Assembly: GCF_900086715.1 (NCBI RefSeq)
Contig: NZ_FLKH01000007.1
Location: 46,798 to 110,797, forward strand
Source: Gracilibacillus timonensis
GTDB taxonomy: Bacteria; Bacillota; Bacilli; Bacillales; Amphibacillaceae
Length of the DNA: 64,000 nt
Direction of reading: 5' to 3'
The position numbers were made by a program, and so were the translations under genes. Positions 1 through 8,181 of this stretch are shown piece by piece. The notes under the pieces were generated by a model. The model saw only the letters and a program-made list of their open reading frames with translations, was not told the origin of the DNA and searched no databases. The stretch's first letter is position 1, and each line of letters begins with the position of its first letter.

Positions 1-473
1 CCATTTGCGGAAGAAACAGCCATCGCCTCAAACAACTCGCGCACCGTGTAGGCTTGATCATCCGACAAACCAACACTGGCATATCCGGGATGATTTGAGA
101 TAGCTAAGGCGTATTCACTGAGTTTGACGGTATCGTCCCAGTCAAGTGCCCCCGCTTCAATCGCCTCTAATACAAGGACTTCAGACATCATTTTCGACAT
201 ACTTGCTGTAGGTACGGATAACTCACTATTATGCTCATACAGGACATGCCCTGTATCTGCCTCAATGAGCAATGCCGACTCCGCCTCTAAATCGACCTCA
301 TCAATCAACCAGAATCGATCCATAATGTTCTCCGGCAAGCTATGACTAAGAACAGAAGTGCTTGAGCCAGGCGCCATACTACCGGTCAAAGTCTGTTTAA
401 AATCAAAGGCAATAAAAAACACGCTGCAAATAACAACTATTAATAAAATCAACCACATTAATCGTTTTTTCAT
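1..473 (-). CDS. Serine D-Ala-D-Ala carboxypeptidase (peptidase S11), 3' end outside window
   Basis: Translation of the minus strand from the ATG at 471-473 gives an N-terminal hydrophobic signal/anchor (MKKRLMWLILLIVV and onward), then the beta-lactamase-like core of a DacA/DacF-type penicillin-binding protein. The active-site SxxK motif is visible as SMSK and the second motif SxN as SAN just before the window edge. The family trims the terminal D-alanine from peptidoglycan pentapeptides outside the membrane. About 157 codons are present of an expected 380-450, so the KTG motif and C-terminal domain lie off the left edge. The family call is secure from the two motifs and their spacing; which DacA paralogue it is cannot be decided here. 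Confidence 0.85.
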   Translation of the reverse strand, partial: MKKRLMWLILLIVVICSVFFIAFDFKQTLTGSMAPGSSTSVLSHSLPENIMDRFWLIDEVDLEAESALLIEADTGHVLYEHNSELSVPTASMSKMMSEVLVLEAIEAGALDWDDTVKLSEYALAISNHPGYASVGLSDDQAYTVRELFEAMAVSSAN

Positions 474-517
474 TATGATTCTCCATCTCTATGTGTACTT
501 GATAAAACGAGACTGTC

Positions 518-605
518 ATCAGTGGAAGGGTTTTTAACACACAGGACGTAGTAGCGCAGACGTTATGGCTGTCGCAAACTTAGCCTGCTACACAGCCCCA
601 CTGAT
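518..605. repeat. Intergenic hairpin repeat
   Basis: The 220-bp gap between the carboxypeptidase and the fabI terminator contains an inverted repeat: ATCAGTGG at 518-525 and CCACTGAT at 598-605, with further self-complementary sequence inside (GTAGTAGC against GCCTGCTAC). No reading frame fits. It resembles the palindromic, gene-free repeats scattered through Bacillaceae genomes; that it is a dispersed family is inferred, because only one copy is seen in this window. Confidence 0.45.
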
Positions 606-693
606 AGATAAGCGCGAGGCTTAAGTGGATGTTTAATGTTCATCCCTCACCTAATTTCTTGGATTTTCCGGACACTTCATACTGTGACAAAAA

Positions 694-730
694 TGATCCA
701 TCAGCAGGGCAAAGGTGTGCTGATGGATCA
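694..730 (-). terminator. Rho-independent terminator of fabI
   Basis: A perfect 13-bp stem (TGATCCATCAGCA at 694-706 against TGCTGATGGATCA at 718-730) with an 11-nt loop lies just after the fabI stop codon. Read on the minus strand the stem is followed by TTTTTG. It separates fabI from the downstream carboxypeptidase gene. Confidence 0.9.
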
Positions 731-734
731 TGGT

Positions 735-1514
735 TTACCCTAGAATGTTATAACCTGAATCAACATAGACAATTTCACCCGTTACACCACGAGCTAGTTG
801 ACTGAGCATGGCTAGAGACATATCGCCAACTTCTTCTTGCGTTACGTTTCGTTTTAATGGGGCTTCTGCCTCTATTTTGTGTAAAATTTCGTTAAAAGAC
901 GGAATTCCTTTCGCTGCTAAGGTACGGATCGCTCCAGCAGAGATAGCATTGACTCGGATATTCTGCTCACCTAAGTCTAAGGCTAAATACTTCACCGCAG
1001 ATTCCAACGCGGCCTTCGCAACGCCCATCACATTATAACCTGGCACGGCACGCTCCGCACCCAGATAGGTCATGGCAATAATCGAACCACCCTCTGTCAT
1101 CAAAGTTTGTGCTTCGCGGGCGACGGCAATTAAGGAATAAGCACTGGTATCCTGAGCAAAGGCGTATCCCTCTCTACTTGTCTCCACAAAACGATTCTTT
1201 AAATCTTCTCCATGAGCAAAAGCAATCGAATGAACCAATCCGTGGATGGTACCAACTTCTGTTCCAATTGCCGCAAAAGCCTCTTTGATATGTTCATCAT
1301 GATTAATATCACAAGCAACAATCAGCCTTGCTTCTATCTCGTTTTTGTCTAACGCTTTCTGTAATTTCGCTAACGAACGTTCCTTCCGATATGTAAAAAT
1401 CAAATTGGCACCAGCTTGATGAAGAGATTTCGCCACTCCCCACGCAATACTGCGCTCATTTGCTACACCCATTATGACAATATTCTTATCCTTTAGTTTT
1501 AATAAATTATCCAT
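735..1514 (-). CDS. fabI: Enoyl-[acyl-carrier-protein] reductase FabI (NADH)
   Basis: This 259-residue protein is a short-chain-dehydrogenase-fold enoyl-ACP reductase, the last step of each fatty-acid elongation round. The N-terminal nucleotide-binding segment reads IVIMGVANERSIAWG, typical of FabI, and the catalytic residues fall at Tyr150, Tyr160 and Lys167 (PGYNVMGVAK), matching Tyr146/Tyr156/Lys163 of E. coli FabI. Length equals the B. subtilis enzyme. The start was placed at 1514 rather than at an upstream in-frame codon because AAGGAGG sits six bases before this ATG. The gene stands alone, with its own terminator and a FapR operator upstream, so it should be repressed when malonyl-CoA is low. 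Confidence 0.96.
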   Translation of the reverse strand: MDNLLKLKDKNIVIMGVANERSIAWGVAKSLHQAGANLIFTYRKERSLAKLQKALDKNEIEARLIVACDINHDEHIKEAFAAIGTEVGTIHGLVHSIAFAHGEDLKNRFVETSREGYAFAQDTSAYSLIAVAREAQTLMTEGGSIIAMTYLGAERAVPGYNVMGVAKAALESAVKYLALDLGEQNIRVNAISAGAIRTLAAKGIPSFNEILHKIEAEAPLKRNVTQEEVGDMSLAMLSQLARGVTGEIVYVDSGYNILG

Positions 1515-1548
1515 TATATCCTCCTTCACAACCGGTGTGACTTACGAT

Positions 1549-1565
1549 TTAGTACCTCATACTAA
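1549..1565 (-). promoter_or_regulatory. FapR operator of fabI
   Basis: The sequence TTAGTACCTCATACTAA, 35 bases upstream of the fabI start, is an inverted repeat that matches the known FapR box (TTAGTACCTnnTACTAA-type). FapR is the malonyl-CoA-responsive repressor of fatty-acid and phospholipid genes in Bacillus, and fabI is an established member of that regulon. The box overlaps a TATATT that could be the -10 element. The fapR gene itself is not in the window. Confidence 0.88.
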
Positions 1566-1665
1566 TATAACATAACTGCCAAAGAAAATAAAAAACATTC
1601 TTGCATAATTTCACATGCTCTGTAACAAACTAATCATCAATAAGCGGAAGGTGGTGACCAAACCC

Positions 1666-1890
1666 GTGGTTATTTTTTTATCGATTCTTGTCGTTATCGT
1701 TGGCGTAGCTGGCCTTATCTATACCATTCGCGTTGGTAAAACGGTTAATGAGCAAGAACAGGAACATGATCAAGATACCAAAATAACGGCCAAACACCCA
1801 ATTTTATTTAACCCTGTTTTCCTAGCATATATCATTGGATTTGGTGGCTTATTAGTGTTTATTTTCTATTTAACCATGACTCGTTATTAA
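1666..1890 (+). CDS. Small two-helix membrane protein, unrecognised
   Basis: A 74-residue product with an N-terminal transmembrane helix (IFLSILVVIVGVAGLIY), a short acidic/charged stretch (EQEQEHDQD), and a second helix (FLAYIIGFGGLLVFIFYL). An ATG at 1615 gives a 91-residue version but has no ribosome binding site; the GTG at 1666 is preceded by AAGGTGGTG, which differs from consensus at one base, so that start is preferred. Its stop overlaps the stop of the convergent isoprenoid-synthase gene by 4 bases. I do not recognise the family and assign no function. Confidence 0.6.
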   Translation: MVIFLSILVVIVGVAGLIYTIRVGKTVNEQEQEHDQDTKITAKHPILFNPVFLAYIIGFGGLLVFIFYLTMTRY

Positions 1891-4193
1891 TGCTTACGGA
1901 ATAAGATAAAATCTAGCAGCTGTTGAAAGAAAGACAAGCTAGGAAGCTGTTTGAGACAAAGGACAGCTTCTTGATAATGCTCCCACATTTCCTTTTTTGC
2001 CGCTTCTATTCCCAGTATAGAGACAAAGGTTGCACTTTGGTTCAGTCGATCAAGCCCAGCTTGCTTACCTAACGCTGTACTCTCTCCTTCCACATCCAAT
2101 AGATCGTCTTTGATTTGAAAAACAATACCCGCATGATAGGCAAATTGAGTAGCAGCCTGCTTCATTTCCTCTGGTGCGTCTGCCATAATTAATGGCATCA
2201 TCAGTGCCGCTTCGAATCCAAGACTTGTTTTATATACCGATAATTCTTTCAACTCTGCTAGCTGTAATATCTTACCTTTTGCCTCTAAATCAACTAGTTG
2301 TCCCTGACACATCCTTTGTGTTGTCCTAGTGGAATAAGCGATAAGCTGTAGCACCAGTGTCGGATCAGCCTCTTTCATCGATGCCTGTTCCTCGACGGCA
2401 TTCTGTGTCATCCATAAGGCGGTTAATTCTGCTAGTGCATGGTTATATTTCTCATGTAGTGTCAGTCTACCTCTTCTAGTTGGGGCATTATCCTGAGAAG
2501 GCAGGTCATCGAAAATCAACGAAGCGGTATGCATGTACTCTACAGATTTCACCAGTGGAAGAATAAATGCCTCACTTAGTCCAAACCCTTCTTTTGCCAT
2601 TACCCAGGTCATAATCGGGCGAACCCGCTTTGCATTGCCCTCTAAGCTGTAATTAACAGCCTTCTCCAAATCATTTTCAGGCGAATCCAGTCTTAAATAA
2701 CGGTCTATTTGCCACTTGGTATCTTTCATAATGGATAGAAAATGTTCTTTCGCTTGCTTTTTTTTCCGTAAAGTATCTAATAATTGATCGCGCATTAATT
2801 TATCAAAAAAGGCTACATTTTTTGTTTTTTGAACGACTTGGTTTAGGACTTGATCAAAGCGGGCATCGAAGGAAATTTGCTGCATGATTGCCTGATAACG
2901 CTCCTTACCCAGCCGATCCTGCAAGCGTTGCAAACCATTAATCACACGGTCCAATATCAGGTTTCGTATCTCTGACTTTCCTTGATGAACCGTATGGATA
3001 AAAGAATAAATAACCGACCAGTACATCAGGAAGGGATTGCGTATTTCCGCCTGCTCATCCGCATAGGTTAGAAAATAGGTATACGGCGTCACACTCTGCA
3101 ACGCTAAATCTTGCTGTAAATCCGTCAAATCATCTGACAATTGATTATAAATACCGTAATAAAATAGATTATCCTCCACTTGTTTGTCCTCGGAATAGGA
3201 TTGAAAGGATCGCACGATGAGTCGCGAAGATGCTGATTTAAGAATGACTGGCACATATAACTGATGGTTTGTGTAGGAAGGATCATCCAGGCACTTGTTA
3301 CGATCAATTTCCTGTGACTGAAAGAAAAGATAGGCATTATCTAAAAAGTCTTGCACTCGTTCAACTGGTTGATTATTCTTCAAAAAAGTAAACGCCTCCG
3401 CCAACTCATCATGTACCGCTTGAATCAAATCACGATTCTGCTCTTGCCAATCTTGAGCCTCAAGCGGAACAACCTCTCCAGTTAATAACGTTTGCCGAAT
3501 AAAAAAACTGAAATTCTGTTTTTCTTGCGGAGATAAGATAGCTGCATCCAGTAGGTCATCAATAAATGGATACGTTAAACCATAATAATAACCAATACGT
3601 ACCGCATGATCCAGCCGTTGCTGTCTTATATGCAACGATGTTTCATCCTTTAATTCTTCGATTTCGTGGATCACTACGCCTGCAATAATTTTAATCAATT
3701 TACGTTTGGCTTCTGCGGGATCCATACCTTCTGGCATTAATGTAGAAATATTGGATAACTTGTCTGTTACCCAGAAAAAAACAGTTTCCAGCGATTCTTG
3801 TTGTGCTAATCGGTATAATTCAGCTAAATCAAAGGACAGTCGCTGCTGCTTTTTTTTCAGGTAACCTTTCACGCTTTTGGTTATCTCTGCTATTCGTTTT
3901 TGCATAACTGGTGTAGTAACGTCTCGCCCTAAATCCCGTAAATAAATATAAGAAACACTGCGAAATAAGTAATGATCCAACATTCCAGCTCTAGCTAGTT
4001 GTGTAAGGAGTGATGGTCCAAGCTGAGAAGCACTCTTATCCAAGTTCACCCATATATTTTGTTTGGACTTTTCATATTGTTGCAAGTCATCTATCAAAGC
4101 ATCGACGAAATGACTGGAGGTTGCTTGTGCTTGTAATGATTGAAAATAATCCTCTGCCTGCCGCAGCTTCATTTCATAATAGTGTTCACTCAT
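1887..4193 (-). CDS. Two-module isoprenoid synthase (terpenoid-synthase-like N-half, polyprenyl diphosphate synthase C-half)
   Basis: A 768-residue protein, about twice the size of a normal prenyl diphosphate synthase. The C-terminal half (about 490-768) is a recognisable short-chain trans-prenyltransferase: KRVRP substrate-binding sequence, first Asp-rich motif DDLPSQD at 562-568 followed by RRG, GQLVDLEA, and second Asp-rich motif DDLLD at 696-700. Small residues (Ala557, Ser558) before the first motif suggest a C15-C20 or longer product. The N-terminal half (about 1-480) is all-helical and carries its own candidate metal-binding motifs, FIDDLLD at 210-216 and SDDLTDLQQD at 353-362, spaced as in class I terpenoid synthases. 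A chain-maker fused to a second class I domain suggests one protein that makes and then converts a prenyl diphosphate. The second activity is inference. It is monocistronic; the start has a weak AAGGATTGG upstream. Confidence 0.72.
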   Translation of the reverse strand: MSEHYYEMKLRQAEDYFQSLQAQATSSHFVDALIDDLQQYEKSKQNIWVNLDKSASQLGPSLLTQLARAGMLDHYLFRSVSYIYLRDLGRDVTTPVMQKRIAEITKSVKGYLKKKQQRLSFDLAELYRLAQQESLETVFFWVTDKLSNISTLMPEGMDPAEAKRKLIKIIAGVVIHEIEELKDETSLHIRQQRLDHAVRIGYYYGLTYPFIDDLLDAAILSPQEKQNFSFFIRQTLLTGEVVPLEAQDWQEQNRDLIQAVHDELAEAFTFLKNNQPVERVQDFLDNAYLFFQSQEIDRNKCLDDPSYTNHQLYVPVILKSASSRLIVRSFQSYSEDKQVEDNLFYYGIYNQLSDDLTDLQQDLALQSVTPYTYFLTYADEQAEIRNPFLMYWSVIYSFIHTVHQGKSEIRNLILDRVINGLQRLQDRLGKERYQAIMQQISFDARFDQVLNQVVQKTKNVAFFDKLMRDQLLDTLRKKKQAKEHFLSIMKDTKWQIDRYLRLDSPENDLEKAVNYSLEGNAKRVRPIMTWVMAKEGFGLSEAFILPLVKSVEYMHTASLIFDDLPSQDNAPTRRGRLTLHEKYNHALAELTALWMTQNAVEEQASMKEADPTLVLQLIAYSTRTTQRMCQGQLVDLEAKGKILQLAELKELSVYKTSLGFEAALMMPLIMADAPEEMKQAATQFAYHAGIVFQIKDDLLDVEGESTALGKQAGLDRLNQSATFVSILGIEAAKKEMWEHYQEAVLCLKQLPSLSFFQQLLDFILFRKH

Positions 4194-4247
4194 GGTATAA
4201 CCAATCCTTGTCGTTTTTTTCTTAGTATACCATGTTTAGATAGAAGT

Positions 4248-4278
4248 GAAAAAGCAGACAAGTTCGACTCGTCTGCTT
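4248..4278 (-). terminator. Terminator after selO
   Basis: A 12-bp stem with one G-U pair (4252-4263 against 4267-4278) and a 3-nt loop, followed on the minus strand by TTTTTC. It lies two bases beyond the selO stop codon. Confidence 0.82.
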
Positions 4279-4280
4279 GC

Positions 4281-5738
4281 TTACGTACCGCAAAAAGTCT
4301 GATAGGCTTCGTCAGGTGGATCAGCGGCATATGCTTCTTGCATTTCTGTATAGGCATAAGGATTTTGCATAACTGCCAACAGGTCATACAAAGGCTGATA
4401 ATCATTATTGGACACTGCTTCGTCCAATACCTTTTCAACTAAATAATTCCTTGGAATAACAGAAGGATTATGCTGTTTCATAAGTTGATAAGCTTCTGTT
4501 ACAGTCATTGACTGCAGCGCCAATTTACTTTGCCATTCTTGAAACCATGTTTGAAAGGCCTTGGCTTGAAACAATCTTGAGGCAGGATCAAATTGTAGAA
4601 GCGTCAAGGCTCGAAAAGTATTGGTAAAATCGGCACGATGCTGCTCCATTAAATTCAACAACCGCTCGATTAGCACCTTATCTTCATCCGTTTTATCTAC
4701 GATCCCTAATTTAGCCCTCATACCATCCAACCAATAGGATTCTACCAAGCTTAAATAGTTTTGAATAACCTCTTTTGCTTGTGGAAGTGCCTTTTCCTCC
4801 TCTTCATCGATCAGTATTAACAAAGATTCAGCAAAACGCGCCATGTTCCAAGCGCCTATCTCGGGTTGATTTCCATAAGCATAACGCCTCTCGAGATCAA
4901 TCGAACTGAAAACCGTTTGGCGATCATAGCGATCCATAAAGGCACAGGGACCATAGTCAATAGTTTGCCCGCTAATGGCTACGTTATCGGTATTCATTAC
5001 ACCATGTATAAAACCAACCAACTGCCATTTTGCAATTAAAGCGGCTTGTCTTTCGGCCACTTTGTGTAAGAAGGACAAGTATTTATTTTCGTCCTCTGCA
5101 ATTTCTGGATAATGCCTGTCGATCGTATAGTCCGCTAGTGCCTGCAAATCTTGTTTGCTTCCCCATTGGCGCGCATATTGAAAGGTACCAACACGAATAT
5201 GACTGTCCGCTACCCTTGTCAGTACTGCGCCCGGCAAGACCTCTTCTCGATATACCTTTTCCCCAGTGGTGGCTACCGCTAATCCTCGGCTAGTTGGCAC
5301 ACCCAGTCCATGCATAGATTCACTAATCAAATATTCTCGAAGCATAGGACCCAATGCTGCCCGTCCGTCTCCACCCCGTGAATAAGGGGTTCGCCCAGCA
5401 CCTTTTAATTGGATATCATACAATCTTCCATCGTCGGCTTGCTGCTCACCTAGCAGGACAGCCCTTCCATCCCCTAACATGGTGAAAGAAGCAAACTGGT
5501 GACCAGCATATGCTTGAGCAATTGGCTTACTTTCATCTGGCAACTGATTTCCTGTGAAAATGTCTGGAAGTTGACGAAGCAGGGTGTCATCCAACCCCAG
5601 TTCCTCGGCTAATGTCTCATTAAAGAGAACGATTTTCGACTGCGCTACTTCGGTCGGACCAACGGAAGAATAGAAAATATCAGGAAGATCCTGATATTTA
5701 TGACGTAAATGCCATCCTGGATTCTGGTCGGTTATCAT
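4281..5738 (-). CDS. selO: SelO/YdiU family protein adenylyltransferase
   Basis: This 485-residue protein belongs to the SelO (YdiU, UPF0061) family of pseudokinases, which transfer AMP to protein side chains. Hallmarks seen are AYAGHQFASFTMLGDGRA, QLKGAGRTPYSRGGDGRA, LREYLISESMHGLGVPTSR and the NTDNVAISGQTIDYGPCAFMD segment, with the usual full length. The C-terminus ends in Phe-Cys-Gly-Thr; the Cys occupies the place where some homologues carry selenocysteine. The start at 5738 is favoured over a GTG nine bases upstream because GAGGTG is 7-8 bases before this ATG and would overlap the GTG. Single-gene transcription unit with its own terminator. Known family role is redox-stress signalling; the targets here are unknown. 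Confidence 0.94.
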   Translation of the reverse strand: MITDQNPGWHLRHKYQDLPDIFYSSVGPTEVAQSKIVLFNETLAEELGLDDTLLRQLPDIFTGNQLPDESKPIAQAYAGHQFASFTMLGDGRAVLLGEQQADDGRLYDIQLKGAGRTPYSRGGDGRAALGPMLREYLISESMHGLGVPTSRGLAVATTGEKVYREEVLPGAVLTRVADSHIRVGTFQYARQWGSKQDLQALADYTIDRHYPEIAEDENKYLSFLHKVAERQAALIAKWQLVGFIHGVMNTDNVAISGQTIDYGPCAFMDRYDRQTVFSSIDLERRYAYGNQPEIGAWNMARFAESLLILIDEEEEKALPQAKEVIQNYLSLVESYWLDGMRAKLGIVDKTDEDKVLIERLLNLMEQHRADFTNTFRALTLLQFDPASRLFQAKAFQTWFQEWQSKLALQSMTVTEAYQLMKQHNPSVIPRNYLVEKVLDEAVSNNDYQPLYDLLAVMQNPYAYTEMQEAYAADPPDEAYQTFCGT

Positions 5739-6174
5739 TTGTATCACCTCGTAAATTTAATGGCGTTTTTGACGTTAAGCTATAATATTTCTTTTAGCAT
5801 AACATACCACTGTTTGTCGTTACTATTCATGAGATTTGATTGCGGAATGACTACCAAAGCAGAGAAAGGTTACTTTTTTGTCCTGTTTATCGATTGTTTG
5901 ATCATTCACTTTTTAACCACACACGATAGATAAATTGAATATTCGGTATTGGATAACCCTTGCTTTAACAGGAACAAGATAAGCGATGATCCTATCGACA
6001 AAACCACCATTCCATTCTAAAACATGGATGTGAAAATAATCTCGTGAAGCATGTAAACGTAGTGAAAGAGGAGTTGGAGTGGTTCCCAATTCTTTTTTCT
6101 TGAAAAATAAGAAAGTATAAAATTCTGAGTATGAAAGGATGTGGACCGATTTTGATCTTGAACGAATGGTGATA
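5739..6174. other. Gene-free stretch upstream of selO
   Basis: The first 436 bases of the 1.2-kb gap between selO and the next gene. Only short, unsupported reading frames occur on either strand. Apart from the likely selO promoter region I see no hairpin, repeat or recognisable relic here. Confidence 0.5.
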
Positions 6175-6241
6175 CCGATAAGATGTATGATGTAAAGTAT
6201 CTAGTTCCATTATTCCATGTAGTAAAGTTGATTGTTTGTCA

Positions 6242-6380
6242 ATGCTAGGAAACGCTCCGGAAATAGGTTCCGCTTTCCGCGAGACAAGGCTTTAGCCTCC
6301 TCGTCAGCAAAGATCGCTTCCTGCGGGGTCTTCACACTGCGCTTTTCTCGCAGGAGTCTCCACCTATTTCCTCCGCTGGG
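6242..6380 (+). repeat. Bacillaceae palindromic repeat, copy 1
   Basis: Gene-free, GC-richer block that starts ATGCTAGG, contains CGCTTTCCGCG, CGCAGGAGTCTCC and ends TTTCCTCCGCTGGG. The motif set GGAGACTCC / CGGAAAGCG / GAAGCC is the pattern of a widespread intergenic repeat in Bacillaceae. It aligns end to end with the reverse complement of the copy at 6622-6758. Confidence 0.6.
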
Positions 6381-6621
6381 TAGTAGCACTACAATCGAAT
6401 GGTTGCGAAGATGAAGTGTTCCAGACACTATATTTCTGCCAATAAGCAAACCGCATAACCTTTTTCTGAGAACGGTTTGATCCTACGTTATGACTTTTAT
6501 ATTTGTAGCATGATCATTACGCAACCGAAGAATCAGCTGACGATTTTCTCCTTTTGCTACAATACTGTCTAGGTACCTAGAACCCTTCATTCTAGCAGTA
6601 ACAACCATTGTTATACTTTTA

Positions 6622-6758
6622 CCTAGCGGAGGGAATATGCGGAGACTCCTATGGGAACAGGACGAGCTGAAGATCCACTAAAAAGTGCTTTTCTTTTTAG
6701 TTAGCTGAAGCCGTCCCCATGGAAAGCGCAGCATATTCCCGCAGCGCTCGCCTAGCAC
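6622..6758 (-). repeat. Bacillaceae palindromic repeat, copy 2 (inverted)
   Basis: Begins CCTAGCGGAGGGAATATGCG, carries GGAGACTCC, a short internal hairpin (CACTAAAAAGTG with flanking AGCTGAAG arms), GGAAAGCGCAG and ends CGCCTAGCAC. It is the inverted partner of the copy at 6242-6380; the two would pair over more than 100 bases in single-stranded form. Confidence 0.6.
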
Positions 6759-6855
6759 AAAAAAACGGGCAAACTCACCACTAAAGAAAGCAAACTACTT
6801 TACATCATCCATCTTATCGGCAGTTCATTAACTTCTTTGAGTGGTCGGTAAAGGA

Positions 6856-6879
6856 CCGGGCGAATTTTGCCCGGTTTTT
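6856..6879 (+). terminator. Orphan plus-strand terminator hairpin
   Basis: CCGGGC at 6856-6861 pairs with GCCCGG at 6869-6874 and is followed by TTTTTC. The T-run is on the plus strand, but no plus-strand gene precedes it within 1 kb, so it may be a relic or may block read-through from the repeat element. Confidence 0.6.
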
Positions 6880-6923
6880 CTTATTATCTTTTGCTCATGC
6901 CTAAAGTTATTTAAACCAACTTA

Positions 6924-7332
6924 TTAAATGTCATTCCAATTTAAATCTTCATGTTCTAATAAATAATCCGTAAACGAGTCAAATGCTCCAACAAAACGAT
7001 TTAAACCTTTTATATGATAAAAAGTGCATGTTTTATCATATTCGTATATATCATTAGCCGGTGAATATAAAAAAACTCGTTTTCCCAGTCCAAGAGCAAT
7101 CCCTAATTCAATGTGACTCCCTTTACCTCCTGGCAATAGAATAATGAAAAAATCTGCATTCTTTACCCCTTCACGTTCTTTTTCCCCAATATTAGATAAC
7201 CTCTCAAAAGAATTGGCTTTTTCATTTTGAGTCCAATCATAAGTATAGGTATAACCTCTCTGCTTTAATTTATTAGCAAGTTCTTTTTACCTTTTTCCTA
7301 TTTTTAAAACTTGAGGCTATATAAAAATGCAC
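6924..7332 (-). pseudogene. Nucleoside 2-deoxyribosyltransferase-fold protein, frameshifted
   Basis: Reading from GTG at 7330-7332 (AAGGAGG upstream) gives VHFYIASSFKNRKKVK, after which the frame is lost. One frame over, translation resumes as ELANKLKQRGYTYTYDWTQ and runs on through FFIILLPGGKGSHIELGIAL to the stop at 6924. A single extra A (the T-run at 7284-7288 on the plus strand) explains the break; removing it restores a protein of about 135 residues. The protein matches the small nucleoside 2-deoxyribosyltransferase-like family of Bacillus (IASSF start, AD.FIILLPGGKGSHIE.G core). Substrate unknown. Either a one-base mutation or a homopolymer read error. Confidence 0.78.
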
Positions 7333-7361
7333 AGCAACCCCTCCTTATCAATTATCTCGAT

Positions 7362-8132
7362 TTAGATATCTTTTAAAATCAGAGGAAGTTGGCTTATGGA
7401 ATCAATCACTTTATTCGGTTCAACTTTGACTTGACTCCCATTTACTTCCGCATATTTTCCTGTTTTAACAAGAATCCCTGTAGCACCAACGGCCTCTGCC
7501 CCTAGTATATCTGTTGTCTGGTCATCACCTACTACAGCAGTTTCTTCCGCTGTTACCCCAAGCTCATCAAGTGCTAAGGAGAAATATTGCTTACTGGGCT
7601 TTCCTAATACGTATGCCTCCTTGTTCGAAGCGTATTCTAACATCTGGACAAAGGAACCGGTATCCAGATTATAGCCATTCTCCCTAATAAAATATTTCCC
7701 TTTTTGCAGGGCGATAATTTCCGCACCAGCCATAATATGTTGGAACGCCTTATTCAGAACTTGATAATTCATTTGATCACGAAAATCACCAACCACTACA
7801 TAATCTGCCGATGTCTGTTCCACAGCATAAGGCGCAACTACTTTCTGCAGCGCTGAGCTAACGAGAAAATACCCATTCTTTGAGTCCTGTTTTTGGAAAA
7901 ATCGCAACATGGCAGTTACTGGAGTAAAAATCTCTGCTTCCGTAATATCAAATCCCATTTGCTGTAGTTTCTTTTCCATGTCCTTCGGGGTTTTGGAATC
8001 TGTGTTAGTCAGAAATCGTAATGGAATCCCAAGATCTTTTACATGCGCTATTGCTTCCTTTGCCCCTGCAATCGGTCTGTTTTTGAAATATAACGTACCT
8101 TCTAGATCAATTAATAATGCCTTCACCAACAC
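7362..8132 (-). CDS. HAD-superfamily (subfamily IIA) phosphatase
   Basis: A 256-residue NagD/LHPP-type HAD hydrolase. Motif I is LIDLEGTL at 7-14, motif II the TNT of RFLTNTDSK, the cap region lies in the middle, and motif III/IV is GKPSK followed by VVGDDQTTDILGA. Asp9 is the expected nucleophile, but the position two residues later, normally Asp (DxD), is Glu11, as in a subset of the LHPP-like branch. Likely dephosphorylates a small phosphorylated metabolite in the cytoplasm; substrate unknown. The GTG start at 8132 is supported by AAGGGG six bases upstream. It lies just downstream of the metallo-hydrolase gene in the same direction. Confidence 0.88.
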   Translation of the reverse strand: MLVKALLIDLEGTLYFKNRPIAGAKEAIAHVKDLGIPLRFLTNTDSKTPKDMEKKLQQMGFDITEAEIFTPVTAMLRFFQKQDSKNGYFLVSSALQKVVAPYAVEQTSADYVVVGDFRDQMNYQVLNKAFQHIMAGAEIIALQKGKYFIRENGYNLDTGSFVQMLEYASNKEAYVLGKPSKQYFSLALDELGVTAEETAVVGDDQTTDILGAEAVGATGILVKTGKYAEVNGSQVKVEPNKVIDSISQLPLILKDI

Positions 8133-8181
8133 TTTCAGCCCCTTGCTAATACCTTACTAGTTTGAATCGCTATCAAAATTA

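Larger units (their letters stand above)
6175..6820. repeat. Composite element bounded by 25-bp inverted repeats
   Basis: The outermost 25 bases, 6175-6199 (starting CCGATAAGATG) and 6796-6820 (ending CATCTTATCGG), are inverted copies with a single mismatch. Between them lie two copies of a Bacillaceae palindromic element in opposite orientation (6242-6380 and 6622-6758), so the whole 646-bp unit is a nested inverted repeat. No transposase or other reading frame is present. It could be a non-autonomous, MITE-like element or the product of two repeat insertions; no target duplication was identified. Confidence 0.6.

Noticed and set aside
4140..4442. Plus-strand frame across the end of selO and the start of the isoprenoid-synthase gene
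   Set aside because: Antisense to two well-supported genes and to the selO terminator.
5709..5933. Plus-strand 74-codon frame upstream of selO
   Set aside because: Begins antisense inside selO, no binding site, no recognisable content.
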